A DNA stretch of 64,000 nucleotides, taken from Diaporthe sp. PMI_573 (taxonomy: Eukaryota > Ascomycota > Sordariomycetes > Diaporthales > Diaporthaceae). A model generated the notes under the pieces. The model did no database searches. It had not been told where the DNA came from and saw nothing but the letters and a program-made list of their open reading frames with translations. The stretch spans positions 1-64,000 of the forward strand of contig JAJTUP010000135.1 of assembly GCA_021399435.1 (NCBI GenBank). The letters are read 5' to 3'. How positions within the stretch are numbered: the first letter of the stretch is position 1; every line of letters begins with the position of its first letter. Shown piece after piece: positions 55,081-64,000 of the stretch. A program made the translations under genes and the position numbers.

Positions 55081-55495
55081 TCACTACTGCACCAACCACC
55101 CTTTGTATGCAGAGGAGCACAATATTCCGAATGAGGAGGCCCAATGTCCCCAATGCGATCGGCTATTCCGCCGACGCGACCAAATGTTGAGACACTACAG
55201 GAGCTGTTTGGCGGCCGCGACAAGGGATAATTCCATCTAGGTGTCCTGTGCAGGACCAGCACGGTCCCTTTCTTCCGGTTTTCAAGTTAGGGTGCATTTC
55301 TATGAACTTTCTTCAAGTTGGTACCAAGCGACATGGCGATGGTCGGTTTGTAACAGAGCTCCAAGAATGATATACTTTGATCTCCCGGAGACTCCGGACG
55401 AAGGGTCTCAGTTTGTACAGTCTGTGTTGGCACATATCCCGGGGAATGAGCATATGTCTTAGCATGGCGCCCAGACTTGCAAACAAATAAATCGT
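55081..55495. other. Spacer, nothing recognised
   Basis: Short frames on both strands have no domain. The right edge meets AAATC repeats of the next hAT fragment. Confidence 0.35.
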
Positions 55496-55570
55496 ATCCA
55501 AATCAAATCAAATAAATCCAAATCAAATCAAATCAAATGAGGGAAAAGATTATCCAAATCAAATCAAATC
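55496..55570. repeat. AAATC-type subterminal repeats
   Basis: Repeated ATCCAAATCAAATCAAAT units lie immediately upstream of the hAT reading frame at 55606. Similar motif clusters flank hAT ends, so this is probably the left subterminal region. Confidence 0.65.
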
Positions 55571-55605
55571 TTGGGGCCTAGATTTATTTGGATATTTGAA
55601 TTCAT

Positions 55606-56325
55606 ATGTACGACGCTGCTTCTACGAGCCAAGCAAACGGTCATATGGAAGATGTCCACCGCATCAATCGAGACGGGCCTATGTCACCGCAGAGGAAGAA
55701 GCAACACACCCTCTTCGACATGGCCGATCTGGACTGTCATCGACCGAAGGACCAAGCGGTGATGAACGCATTTATAGCGTCGTTTGATCCTGTTCGTTTT
55801 CAGCATTTGCTTGTACGCTGGGTGGCCTGCGACAACGTCCCGTTTAATAAGCTTGAGAGCCCATATTTCCGCGAGCTCATGGGATACGCAAACAGCGCTA
55901 TCATCGAGTCAGGAAGTCTCCCTACCCATACCACAATCCGTGAATGGATTGTACGGTCCTTCAATCGTCATAAAGGCGTCGTGACTGAGATACTTGGTCG
56001 CTCACTTGGCCGCATTAATATCTCCTTTGATGCGTGGTCCTCTCGCAAGTTTACCTCCCTTCTCGGCCTTGCCGTGCACTTTCTTGACGACGAAGGGAGG
56101 TTTCGCACATTCCTTCTAGGCTTGCCACAAATCGAGGGTCGTCATAGTGGCGAGAACCTTGCCGATCGCGTTAGTGAAATAATTCACGAATATGGGTTTG
56201 AGAATCGCATTGGGTACTTTGTCGCAGACAATGCGGAGAGCAACGACACGTGTCTTGAAGACCTAGGCACTGAGTTCGGCTTCAACAAGCAGCACCGACG
56301 GCTTCGTTGCTGTGGGCATATTAGG
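55606..56325 (+). pseudogene. N-terminal half of a hAT transposase
   Basis: Starts at an ATG (MYDAASTSQANG). Contains SFDAWSSRKF and FVADNAESND, the two Asp-bearing hAT motifs, then stops resembling the family right after RRLRCCGHI at about 56325. The frame continues in unrelated sequence to 56490. The C-terminal dimerisation half is missing here, but a hAT C-terminal fragment in the same orientation lies at 57868-58062, beyond an antisense zinc-finger gene. Confidence 0.8.
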
Positions 56326-56394
56326 TCACTTTATGAGATGCTCCCCTTGTATAATTTTCAATGTTTTGAAGCGATTGTTCAAGCTAGTATAGGC

Positions 56395-57457
56395 TTAGCC
56401 CAGTTTGTGCTTCGCTTTGAGCACACTGAAGCCTGGAATCCGAGCAGCCGCTTGGAAGGGGATCTTGCCGACGGGTTGGCATTCCTCTAATCTGCCTGGG
56501 GAAGAGGGAAACGTAGCATCTGAGCTATGGAGCCGGACATGCTGTGACAGGTTGTCCGACCGCGCGAACTTCTTGTCGCACTCCTGGCACGTATACGGCT
56601 TTTCCTCTGTATGGAGGGATCGATAATGTCGCTTCAGGTGCTCCTGACGGCGAAATCTCCTATTGCAGATCTCGCAAACGAAACGCTTAGACGGGTCCTC
56701 AAGCAACGACTGCTTCCGACCACGACACTTAGCTGGACCTAGCGCCGGGGTAGAAGAGGGATTCTCCGAACTGGTCCTTCTCTAAAGTATCAACCTGAGG
56801 GACGTTTTGCTGCTCGCAGTCAAGGGTGGCCGGGCCGTTGGCGATGAAGGGCGTGAAGTTGAAGGTAGACGCCGGCGAGGGACACACAGGCGTTGTGGCC
56901 GGTGGGGTCGGAGGTGTTTCGCCGCTGAGTACAAACTTGTGCTCCTTATAATCAGCACCCAAACGGAGAAGGGCGCCTAATTCGGGTGCAAGCGTCGAGT
57001 TTACAGTGCCGACGGTGAGGCGGGGGTCGCAGATGCTGGCATCGTCGGAGACGATGGGTGGCGAGGACGAAGGAGAGAGAAGGGGTCACCATGTGGTGAA
57101 GTGCTCACGAGTGACTACTGGAAAATCAAGACCGGAGTGATGGTCACCGCCCTCGCCTCCCTCGGAGCGGTCGAACCCCCAAAGCATTGGGTTCAGGCTT
57201 GTTGCCAGCATACCGCGGTTACCAGGGCTGCTAAGGACGCTGCCCGAAGTCAACAGCGATAGTGTGGAAGAGTTGAAGCTGTTGCTTTCGGCGATATCTA
57301 CCTCCACAGAGGCCGTGAGCCTCATATCCAGTGGTTGGGCAGGCAGCAAAAAGGTTTCGAGAGGCTGGTGATTTGGGTTACCTATAATGGTACAGCTTTC
57401 GATATCTGTTTCGAGATTGGCGCCAACTGGTGCACCCCAAAATCCGATCTGATCCAT
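56395..57457 (-). pseudogene. Msn2-like C2H2 factor with two frameshifts
   Basis: Begins MDQIGFWGAPVGANLETDIE at 57457. The first frame ends at 57086. After a shift the region DDASICDPRLTVGTVNSTLA continues to 56729. A second shift gives [20 protein letters not shown] and the finger pair [22 protein letters not shown] and [21 protein letters not shown], which match Msn2/Msn4/Seb1-type stress-response factors. No splice pair repairs the shifts. The C-terminal 35 residues look foreign. The gene lies between two hAT pieces on the opposite strand and may have been captured by the element. Confidence 0.72.
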
Positions 57458-57867
57458 GACAGGTGAGACCTAAGAGCATGGCCTAAGGATTTAAGTCCTA
57501 TGGGCCGAGTCTCAAATCCGCCTTCAACGTGATGTCATGGGGTTCCAGGGGTTTCAAAGGCTTAAAAGTCCGTAGCTAAGGCAGTAGCCAGTAGGAATTC
57601 ATTTTGACGCATCGCTGTCTTACAGCCTTATTTCTAATCTAATAGGCCCTTCTACAAACGTACATTTATGCCCACTCCGCCGCGATAGACACTGGCGTGG
57701 TGCAGCAGAACTAGATATATGACGCGAGTTGCTGGCACGACAGCGTCGCGCTGTCACTTGCTCACTGCCTCACCCTGATAATAACCTGCAGGGTGGAGTT
57801 AAAGTGTGACTAGTAGGAATCCTGCTCCGATCGCCCGGATGCAACAGTAGCTTGGACAGTACGACTA
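57458..57867. other. 5' flank of the Msn2-like pseudogene
   Basis: No coding feature recognised before the hAT fragment at 57868. Confidence 0.35.
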
Positions 57868-58062
57868 GATACGCCTGTCTGTTACGATGCTATTGCGCTT
57901 CACCCGGCATACCGATGGGTCTTCTCTGAGAATAACTAGGACGACAAATCGTGCTTTGACAAGGCAAGGAGTATAGTTCAAGGGGTGTAAGATAACCAGC
58001 ACATGAGTGCTGAGGTTCCAGATAAACTATACGAGCCGAAAGAGAAGGGTATTTGGGCATAA
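57868..58062 (+). pseudogene. hAT C-terminal fragment with two stops
   Basis: Reads DTPVCYDAIALHPAYRWVFS, then TAG, DDKSCFDKARSIVQGV, TAG, and DNQHMSAEVPDKLYEPKEKG. LHPAYRW precedes the dimerisation region in hAT proteins (compare AVLHPAYRWALFDDLWGDDE at 40754-40820), and both stops stand where Trp is expected. It could be the missing part of the hAT at 55606. Confidence 0.72.
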
Positions 58063-58562
58063 ATTCGGGCGGACGTGCCAAGAGCGGCGTATTGACTACC
58101 GTACCCCACCCACCTCAATAGGCGGTTTTACCTGTCAACAATACCCAGCCAAACACTTAGTATGGCGCGCGAAACGAGCAACTCCACAGTGCCCAGAGCC
58201 TCCGTGGCGCGTGTGAGCACCATTATCAGGGAGGCAAACAAGACCCACCTCCATGAGGGGTCCCGTCCAGGAAGAAACAAGAAAAGCCCCGAAAGACGAA
58301 ACCCAAGGACAATCTGGTTCCGAGGCGGAAAGTGAATTCAGAGACAAGAGATGCAATAAATTTACTACTGGCCTTGGATACCAAGTTTTGGCAGTGAGAT
58401 CAGCCGCAGCCGCAGCTCGTGGTTGAAGGAGTGGTCTGGGTCCCGCTGACCTGGTCTCTGCTTGGGTAAAGCGCGCGTCAATTTGTGTAGCCCGAAGACA
58501 TATTGTAATAATATCTAAAATTCATTAATTGTGTTTAAGCTTGGTATACACCAAAATCGCTC
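58063..58562. other. Spacer, nothing recognised
   Basis: No domain-bearing frame or repeat seen on either strand. Confidence 0.35.
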
Positions 58563-59722
58563 TCAAGTCCTTGATGGCCGCATATCACGTATCGGCGGTA
58601 TTACTGGTACTTTTGGTGGAATGGATAGGCGCATTTCGGTCTGAAATGGTGGTGGCTATGATTGTAAGCGATACTTGATAGGATGAGAAATTTTAAAGAA
58701 GTGCTTACTGCTAAAGGGCGGTCCGTTGCAGTTGGCTTGTACTGAATATCCTGCCTGTCTTCCCTCGGAGCTTTCTCGATCTCCGGCAGTGGCAGTTCAA
58801 ATACGCCACCCTGTCGCCGCAGCCGTTTCTCTAGGAACGGCAAGAACGACGGACGTGGATCAAACTCTGCAGGCTTAGCAGGGTTGATCAACGTTGAAGC
58901 TAAGCGGTTTCGTTGGGTTTGACTGTATATCTCACTATCCGCTGTCTCTAACACACAGATCGTAGAATAATCACTCTCTGACCTTTGGTCAATGTCTACA
59001 CAACGTCCTGTATTTATATCCTCTTTGCCCCATATATACGTTCGATAGGTGGGTTAGAAACCTGGAAAAAATTTGCGTAGTCTTCTTTGTCTTGATCTGA
59101 TTCTGATACATTTAAAAAGTGCCCGATAATATTAGCCATCACCAAAATGTGCGACAGAGTATCTGGTGGGATAGAAGGGTGTTGAATCTGGTTCTGCACC
59201 TCTTCAGATTGCAGAGCTATGTATCCGCTCAAATATTTGTCATCGAGGTCGGCTACAGCCAGAACAGGCAAATCCGGTTCTCTCCCTATAATCACGGTAC
59301 TCCTCCATGGCTAAGAATGGGTGGAATGTCTGTTGTGTGGAGACCCCTGTATGGCGGCCAAGAGCTTGGTAAGGTTTGTTGACTCTCGCAGTAGCGCGAA
59401 ATTCAGCTCCTCGTTGTGCAGCTATGCGAGCGCGTTCAGACAGTGACCAGCGGCATCACCGGTGTGCAGGCTGCCACGGAACAATAGGGCCGCAAGATTC
59501 TAAGCCTGGTTTAGCCACCGTGGGCAAGGGGATCATCAGAGATTGTCCAGAGCGACCGGATCCGGCTAGCCCAGACCGCGTACATTGAAAATTGCCGAAT
59601 TGGTCAACTAATAGATCAACTTCTACCCAATAGTGGCGACATGTGTGGGGGGCGTCTGCCGACGAATATTGGTGATAGCCGCTCGATTCTTCGTCTCGGT
59701 TGCGCAATCGTCGGAAACGCAA
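58563..59722 (-). pseudogene. Multi-exon gene of unknown function, probably broken
   Basis: Several same-strand open pieces look like one gene: RHYWVEVDLLVDQFGNFQ (59722-59456), SERARIAAQRGAEFRATARV with STQQTFHPFLAMEEYRDY (to about 59310), then after a shift PDLPVLAVADLDDKYLSGYI (59295-59060). A possible 41-nt intron follows, then DINTGRCVDIDQRSESDYST and PRPSFLPFLEKRLRRQGGVF. A 67-nt intron (58641-58707, GTAAGC/TCAG) leads to a last exon ending at 58563. No ATG starts the frame, and at least one shift is not explained by splicing. The hydrophilic, charged sequence matches no family I know. Confidence 0.4.
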
Positions 59723-60134
59723 CTATACCAGCATCACTTAAAGGGATCGTCAGAAAGCTAGGGAATTAACTGCAAATGACGCATACGTAAGTCCCTTTTG
59801 AAGAGCTTATAAAGTACATAGTAGAATCAGCCAAATACTCGTTTTGTTAAACTTTTATAAAAAGTGGAAGTACTGCATAGTACATACATGGGAATATTCC
59901 GAAACAAGTGCCCGTCAAAGTCTGTTTCTATGAGGTCCTACAGGACAGTACTTTTCTGATCGTTGCAAAGCAAAATGTACCTTATTCCTCAAACAGAAAT
60001 ATGGAAGTCCCGTAGTATATATTTCTTTATGAGCAGGAGAGCTGCCTTTACTGTTGACACAATCAGTGTCACTGTTTGGCAAGTTTTACTTACAAACCGG
60101 TACTACATCATTGCTCATGGTCTCCCACTTCCAA
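59723..60134. other. Spacer, start of the duplicated MADS-like block
   Basis: AT-rich DNA. From about 60032 it matches 43951 onward (AGCAGGAGAGCTGCCT). Confidence 0.5.
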
Positions 60135-60217
60135 ATGGATCCAGAAGCTCGAAGTGTAGTGGTGAAAAGAGCTAAGCGTAAACGCGAGATGTTTCGAAAG
60201 CGACTACAAACAATCAT
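60135..60217 (+). pseudogene. MADS-like protein, truncated copy 2
   Basis: Starts MDPEARSVVVKRAKRKREMF and RKRLQTIMN, close to copy 1 at 44048. Homology ends at about 60217, where the importin-alpha fragment begins on the other strand. The block including about 100 bp of 5' flank is shared between the two copies, so it is a DNA-level duplication. Confidence 0.65.
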
Positions 60218-60535
60218 GAATCAGAGACGGGATGATGTTCGCGTTAATAACGGCCTGAATGTGGGTTGAGTTGCCGGTGGTGATATTGGAGATCGTCCAG
60301 ACGCCTCTTTCCGGATGCCGTCCTTGTTGGAGCTCAGGAGGGACAGTAGGCAGGGCAGGGCGCCGCAGTTGATGATGACCTGGGTTTGGACATCGTCACC
60401 GGTGACAATGTTTCCGACAGAGCGCAGCGCGAGACTCTGCACAGAGGTGGAGTCGTGCATGAGCAACTCGACCAGACGGTGGGGGATTTGGGTTATCACT
60501 CGGCATGGGCTGTACGCTGATAACCACGGCTTGGC
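60218..60535 (-). pseudogene. Importin-alpha (karyopherin) fragment
   Basis: The ARM-repeat stretch [20 protein letters not shown] sequence (here [37 protein letters not shown]) is that of importin-alpha. After KEA one base is missing, and the expected [19 protein letters not shown] continues in the next frame to 60218. The 5' side (to about 60535) is only loosely matched. Both ends are truncated, and the left end abuts the MADS-like copy. It has no signal of expression. Confidence 0.8.
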
Positions 60536-60880
60536 AGGATGACTAAGCCAGCCCCCGTGGCACAGGCGTGCATGTTGTGCCTATCGCACCGAGGGCTCCC
60601 TTTCCTATTAGCTAGCAAGTAATCAACACCCAATCCAACCCATCGTTTACGCGATTTCTGTACGTACGTACAAGAAAGCCCATCCAACAATATGGCCTTA
60701 TGGCCCATTAGACGCGACTAGGTCTTTTTGATTTGTATGTTGATGAAGCCATTCATTAGGGACAAGTTTAAGGCGGGCTGAAAGAAAAGAAGTACACAAT
60801 ACGGAGTAGTATCCAAATACAAGCAGATACGACACCAGACCAGATCTATTTTCTTCAGACCTTCTCTGAGCTAGCTCATC
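60536..60880. other. 5' flank of the F-box gene
   Basis: No gene. A GTACGTACGTAC tract lies at about 60660, echoing GTAC-rich patches at 2170 and 63910. Confidence 0.4.
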
Positions 60881-61718
60881 ATGGGGTTGTTGAAACTACC
60901 TCCCGAACTCGTTATGCGAACTTGTTCCAACCCGGTGCTAAGCCAGACGGATTTCAAGGTATGTTTCTGCCGTGAAACAGGGATGGTCTTTGACCTGATG
61001 ACATTTCTGCCAGGCCCTGCGTTTAACTTGCAAACGGACGGAGGAGGCTACCCGTGCCGCCCTCTTCCGCCAGGTTGCGCTGTCATGCCTCAACATCCAT
61101 CTCGAAGCCTTCTTTCGCATTGCAGCCAGCCCCCATTTAGCTGTCCAAGTTCGCCAGGTTGATTGGCTTGTTCTGGACTGCAACGCCGAACATGCCGTCG
61201 AGCAGATCTTGGTTCACCTCGACGACGAGGTCTCTGAAGAATCGAACTCCATGGACGTAGTGATGTCCGACAATGCCAACGAACAGGCCGAGACGCCCAC
61301 GGGGATCGACGTCGATAGTGTCCTTGCCTGGGCGCGCAACGAGCTATGCTGGGCCCCGAGCCCCCCCAGCACTAACCCCGCCCAGTTCGAACGAGCCCTC
61401 ACCGACTTTGGGTCCAGGTTTGAGGAGGCCGTCGGCTCCATGCCCCACTTCTGCTCGCTCGCACGGCAGCATATGCCCGCCGAGAGCGTGGCTGCCCGGC
61501 TCCCCGAAGGCGCCGGCAAGTTCGCTGACTATCCCATCTCGGCGCGTGTGCTGGAAACCCGATCCGGCAAGACGGTTGCGCAGCCCGAGTACGACGTCTT
61601 TTATCGCTTCCTGCGGCCTTTTATGGCCCGTGATGGCTCAAGGGTGCGCAAGTTCGAGTACGATGCGAGATCCGACTCCCTGGTGGAGAAAAGGTTTGTC
61701 GGGTTCAGCTGGGGATGA
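60881..61718 (+). CDS. F-box protein, two exons
   Basis: Exon 1 60881-60958 and exon 2 61014-61718 join in phase 0 through a 55-nt intron (GTATGT donor, CCAG acceptor), giving 260 aa. The N-terminus reads LLKLPPELVMRTCSNPVLSQ TDFK-ALRLTCKRTEEATRAAL FRQ, a typical F-box spanning the splice junction. F-box proteins bring substrates to SCF ubiquitin ligases. The rest is an unclassified substrate-binding region with an acidic Ser/Asp stretch at residues about 88-115. The frame ends normally at 61718. Related fungal F-box proteins are often longer, so C-terminal truncation is possible. Confidence 0.78.
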
Positions 61719-62283
61719 TGCCCCTCAGCGGCCGATCATTGGCCAGCGGGCCAAACTGGGAAGGTGAATGTGGGGTCAAAGTTACGGCGCCGGGGTCTCT
61801 CACTGAATGGAACGAGTTGGATCCGGTTGGATCCAAACCCAATCAACTGGGCCTCTGAATTGGCTGGTTGCCAAGCACGGGGAGCGAGATCTCAGTTGAG
61901 TTGGACCCACAGTTGGAGGATCCAACGGATCCAACGATTGGAAGTAGTTGGTTGATTACGCACTCTGACAAGCAAGGACTCCCTCCCGCCGTTTCCCTTT
62001 TCTGTCGATTTTCGCCAGCACTTGATACTCGCGCCTTGACAATTTCGAGTCTTGACACGGAAAATATCTGCAGTCACATTTATCCCTCTTCCTCCGCGGT
62101 CTCAGCAAGATACAAAGGCTAGAGGCGGCAAGAGATAGTCTTCTCTGAGGAATTCAGTCATTGACGACCAGGTAGCTGGGACAATTCCTTTCTCCAGTGG
62201 CCACATGTCCTCAAACACTCAGCACGACACCCTGCCCATGTACAATCACTCTTCAGTAGCAAAGCATACCCAGGAATACCCCT
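61719..62283. other. Spacer with TTGGATCC motifs
   Basis: Repeated GGATCC/TTGGATC motifs in both orientations at 61815-61945 form a loosely palindromic patch similar to 8930-8975. No gene was recognised except an upstream frame described with the bZIP gene. Confidence 0.4.
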
Positions 62284-62919
62284 ATGGGAGACACTCCCCA
62301 AAGGAGCGTATGCAGCAATCCGACAAATTCAGATGAAGACTGGACCATTGTCTCTGATATTGCAGAACGCCGGCGGATACAAAATAGAATCGCCCAACGC
62401 AGATATCGTGAGTCGGGCCTTGACCCCAAATCCCCTGGTCCCTCGTGAACACGACTAAATTGGAATTCAGGAAAGAAGATAAAACAGCGCAATGCCGAGC
62501 TGGAAGGGCAAGCCGGTTCCAGGAAAAACGAGAAAAGTAGCGCTGGCAGGAAGATACCGGAGCCACAACGACGTCCATTGTCTTCACCAGAAGCAAATAT
62601 TCCAGTGGAGCAGCAAACATTGACATCTTCTGCATATGCAAACGTGCCGCATTTCCCTTTCATGCCACCCTCCGAGGCGCGCTTCTGTCCGTTGTCATTT
62701 CCTTGCGCAGCTAGTGCTCCTTTGTTTCCTTCCTACCAAGCAGCGCACTCGTCTATCACTTACGATGACCTCATGACTTCACCTTACAGCCTTGAACAAG
62801 CGGAGAATTTTTCACTCGAGCACCCTCACCAAGTCCAAAGAGTGCCAAATGGGCCAATGACGCTGCTTCCAACAACTCAGGTTGGAGACATACACAACGC
62901 ATCTGCTGCTGGACGGTGA
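62284..62919 (+). CDS. bZIP transcription factor, two exons
   Basis: Exon 1 62284-62407 and exon 2 62471-62919 join through a 63-nt intron (GTGAGT donor, TCAG acceptor) that splits the basic region: ERRRIQNRIAQRRYR then KKIKQRNAELE. The product is 190 aa. The basic region is that of fungal bZIP factors; the zipper is short and weak, as in many of them. The rest is Pro/Ser/Phe-rich. An overlapping frame upstream (62204 onward, MSSNTQHDTLPMYNHSSVAK) looks like the usual N-terminus of this family but stops at about 62333 in another frame. Loss of one base near 62327 may have cut the N-terminus off. Confidence 0.72.
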
Positions 62920-63147
62920 AACGGAGTGCACAACCTCATTTTGGAATTATTCTCCGGAATTGGCGAGACAATAAATCATTCTGGGTGTTGGCTGGGCTTC
63001 ATGTGCGTGTACGGGTTAAGTGAGATGATTCTGCGTGGTGTACCCCGATGGTCCCATTCGCGAATGGCCGCTTCTTCTAGCAATGCATTGTTGATGCAAG
63101 TCCGGATAGTGGCGTAATTCCTTGCAGTATCTTAGTGCTTTCTCAAG
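62920..63147. other. Short spacer between convergent genes
   Basis: Nothing recognised. Confidence 0.4.
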
Positions 63148-63690
63148 CTAAAACGTCGATTGGCTGGTCTCTGATGCGTCATCGCCTGAGTATCCTCCAC
63201 TTGATCGCAACTTCCGCAAATATTTCACATTAGGCATTGCATTAATTCTGCCCCCGAGACCTAGTTTCTCTGCCATTGTATCGAATTGCACCCTGTCTGT
63301 CTTCTTCCAATTCTCCCTAAGCTCTTTGCTAGCCAGCCGAATAAGACAAGGCTCTGTCCAAGCACAGCCGAAATCGACCAACACGCCGTTGCGATAGTTG
63401 TCCCGCTTGATGTCTCTATTCAGACACTGGTTTCTGTTGAGGAAGCAGATGTCCTTAAGCATCCAGCTCATGGCGTGCAGGTCAGGATCTGGATCATCCT
63501 CGATATATTCCTTCACAAGGGCCCGAACTGGGCTCCCTCCAGCCAGAGTCTGGTAGGCGTGGCCGGGCGGTAAGTTCTGAGGCCATAAATCAAAACCGTT
63601 ATTTGTCAGGTGTTCCTCATCTCGAGCACCAAGCAGCAGGACATGTCTGAGCGTGGAATTGCTATGGTATTGGTCGCTTTCGTTGCCACC
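63148..63690 (-). pseudogene. FTA2-like (kinase-fold) protein, 5' part lost
   Basis: The segment VRALVKEYIEDDPDPDLHAM, LNRDIKRDNYRNGVLVDFGC AWTEP resembles fungal FTA2/kinase-like proteins, with a degenerate HRD-type and DFG-type pair (NRDIK..N, VDFG). FTA2 belongs to the Sim4 kinetochore complex in fission yeast, but many ascomycete paralogues are of unknown role. The open frame runs up to 63981 but has no ATG and no family features beyond about 63690, so the N-lobe is missing. Confidence 0.6.
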
Positions 63691-64000
63691 TCGACCGGTA
63701 CTTCTTGTACTACATAGAGTACAGTACAGTATTACATACAGTACTGGAAGCAAAAAATTGAGCCCCGAACTTATGTTGTGGCTTCCACCCAAACTGACGC
63801 TCGTGTCGCTTTTTACTGGCGACTCATTCACCTGGGAGCCCAAAGAAGTATGATTTTGATCTACTTGGACAGTACGGATGGCGGTATATGTATAGTGATG
63901 CATTTTTCTGTACACGTACGTACAACTTTTCTGTACGTACAAAATTGTACCATACAAATTTCCTCCTTCCTTTTTAGGCAATAGTTGAGTACGAGCATTC
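63691..64000. other. GTAC/TACAGTA-rich right edge
   Basis: Holds GTACACGTACGTAC, GTACGTAC and TACAGTACAGTATTACATAC-like motifs. No gene was recognised, and the window ends here. Confidence 0.5.

Noticed and set aside
1..64000. CRISPR arrays, operons, bacterial ribosome binding sites and riboswitches
   Set aside because: None seen; the DNA is eukaryotic, and the direct repeats are minisatellite, transposon or duplicated-gene sequence.

Overview
The window looks like a repeat-rich, gene-poor region of a filamentous ascomycete (Pezizomycotina, probably a Sordariomycete). The grounds are short GT-AG introns of about 50-105 nt, fungal-type families (Rev3, an E(z)-like SET protein, a NACHT/STAND protein, C2H2 and bZIP factors, F-box, an FTA2-like protein), and transposons whose reading frames are broken by TAG/TAA/TGA codons that look like C-to-T (or G-to-A) changes of CAG, CAA and TGG. 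That pattern resembles repeat-induced point mutation (RIP). No bacterial features, CRISPR array or rRNA is visible, and no tRNA folds cleanly.

Layout. 0-3.7 kb: a hAT transposase whose frame is intact across one intron, abutting a 5'-truncated pogo-type element. 4.4-5.2 kb: a SANT/Myb-like protein. 6.4-8.5 kb: a second, frameshifted hAT. 9-11.6 kb: small repeats, pogo fragments and a two-exon RNase III-domain gene. 12-12.8 kb: a fungal C2H2 gene. 14.4 kb: the end of an MFS transporter. 15.3-20.6 kb: REV3 (DNA polymerase zeta catalytic subunit), complete except for one apparent frameshift in the polymerase domain. 23-27.7 kb: an alpha/beta hydrolase truncated by a 135-bp hAT fragment, a coiled-coil protein and a chromodomain protein. 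28.7-29.3 kb: a three-exon gene for a small secreted eight-cysteine protein, found here by splicing. 30.5-32.4 kb: a conserved-looking two-exon nuclear-type protein.

33.1-41.6 kb is a nested transposon complex. A 2325-bp pogo element with 130-bp perfect terminal repeats and TA target duplications lies 53 bp from a hAT element. That hAT is split by a 3.1-kb RIP-like MULE with 55-bp terminal repeats and an 8-bp target duplication. Without the MULE and one duplication copy, the hAT transposase reads in frame for about 778 codons.

42-64 kb holds a perfect 44-bp palindrome, a MADS-like pseudogene, a 5'-truncated E(z)-like SET protein, an internally deleted hAT with perfect 20-bp ends next to the truncated start of a mitochondrial rRNA methyltransferase, a coiled-coil protein joined to a truncated NACHT/STAND gene, a second decayed MULE, a broken Msn2-like zinc-finger gene lying between two hAT pieces, an importin-alpha pseudogene fragment, an F-box gene, a bZIP gene and an FTA2-like remnant.

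The host genes do not form one pathway. REV3 is the clearest housekeeping gene. Many of the others are truncated at transposon borders, so the region reads as a transposon-driven rearrangement hot spot. All exon joins are inferred by eye from splice signals and frame continuity.
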